NCBI GenBank assembly: GCA_013361015.1
Contig: JABWAN010000349.1
Location: 1 to 6,380, forward strand
Source of the DNA: Candidatus Zhuqueibacterota bacterium
Lineage (GTDB): Bacteria; Zhuqueibacterota; Zhuqueibacteria; Zhuqueibacterales; Zhuqueibacteraceae
Length of the DNA: 6,380 bases
Direction of reading: 5' to 3'
Part shown: piece after piece, positions 6,183 to 6,380 of the stretch
Layout: each line of letters starts with the position of its first letter
How positions within the stretch are numbered: the stretch's first letter is position 1
The notes under the pieces: model-generated
What the model was told of the DNA's origin: nothing
Seen by the model: the letters and a program-made list of their open reading frames with translations, nothing else
The model's database searches: none
Position numbers and translations under genes: made by a program

Positions 6183-6380
6183 TCAAATATAAATCCGCTG
6201 CGGGTCGAGTTCTTCACGAATGAGCCGCAACTCCTCCAAGCTCGGCGGCTCCGTCACGTGCAAGTCATCGGCAAATTTTACTTCCCAGCCGATGTTGTCA
6301 CGAATCGTCTTTGGCTCGACGCCGGGATGAATATCGGTCAAGATCATTTCGTGTGAGGTGGAATCAAAGCGGAAAACGCC
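6183..6380 (-). CDS. CoA-transferase subunit beta, C-terminal fragment (5' part outside window)
   Basis: The minus strand encodes 65 residues ending at the TGA in 6183-6185; the frame is open to the right edge, so only the C-terminus is present. It reads 'GVFRFDSTSHEMILTDIHPGV', then 'IRDNIGWEV', then 'TEPPSLEELRLIREELDPQ'. The HPGV...(T/I)GWE pattern, followed by a TEPPxxEEL...REELDP tail, matches what I know of the beta subunit of class I (family I) CoA-transferases, closest to the glutaconate CoA-transferase/IpdB-like group rather than the acetoacetate type. Such enzymes are cytoplasmic alpha-beta heteromers that move CoA between acyl groups through a glutamyl-CoA intermediate. The catalytic glutamate lies in the unseen part, so activity and substrate cannot be judged. 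It runs in the same direction as the receptor gene, but the 413-base gap argues against a shared operon. Confidence 0.82.
   Translation of the reverse strand, partial: GVFRFDSTSHEMILTDIHPGVEPKTIRDNIGWEVKFADDLHVTEPPSLEELRLIREELDPQRIYI

Overview
The window suggests a Gram-negative (diderm) bacterium: it encodes a TonB-dependent outer-membrane receptor with an N-terminal carboxypeptidase-regulatory-like domain, followed by a very large exported protein built from modules typical of the FCB superphylum and its neighbours (Bacteroidota, Calditrichota, KSB1, Marinimicrobia-type genomes). From memory, the combination of a 'VVPNPF' block, interrupted FnIII modules and a non-SusC receptor points most strongly to a KSB1/Calditrichota-like lineage. 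That placement is inference; no rRNA or other marker gene is present.

All three protein genes lie on the minus strand, so the window reads right to left. At the right edge (6183-6380) is the last 65 codons of a class I CoA-transferase beta subunit, whose start lies outside the window. A 413-base gap (5770-6182) without a convincing gene follows. It carries a 64-bp hairpin-forming element (5897-5960) that resembles a widely dispersed intergenic repeat. Next is the complete 877-residue TonB-dependent receptor gene (3136-5769), with a good Shine-Dalgarno sequence. A 138-base spacer (2998-3135) holds clustered copies of a 12-mer, TCCATTACTCCA, in both orientations. The left half (1-2997) is one uninterrupted reading frame of 999 codons that starts at 2997 and runs off the left edge. 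It encodes a signal peptide, an N-terminal module seen in FCB secreted proteins, a fibronectin type III fold split by an insertion of about 200 residues, several beta-rich repeats, and the 'VVPNPF' block that usually comes just before the C-terminal end domain.

The receptor and the large exported protein are probably co-transcribed and form an envelope pair: a TonB-energised outer-membrane channel plus a large extracellular or surface-anchored partner. Their substrate cannot be read from the sequence. The CoA-transferase probably belongs to a separate metabolic unit. No CRISPR array, transposase, integrase, tRNA or rRNA was seen. The most unusual material is in the large exported protein and in the two intergenic repeat families.
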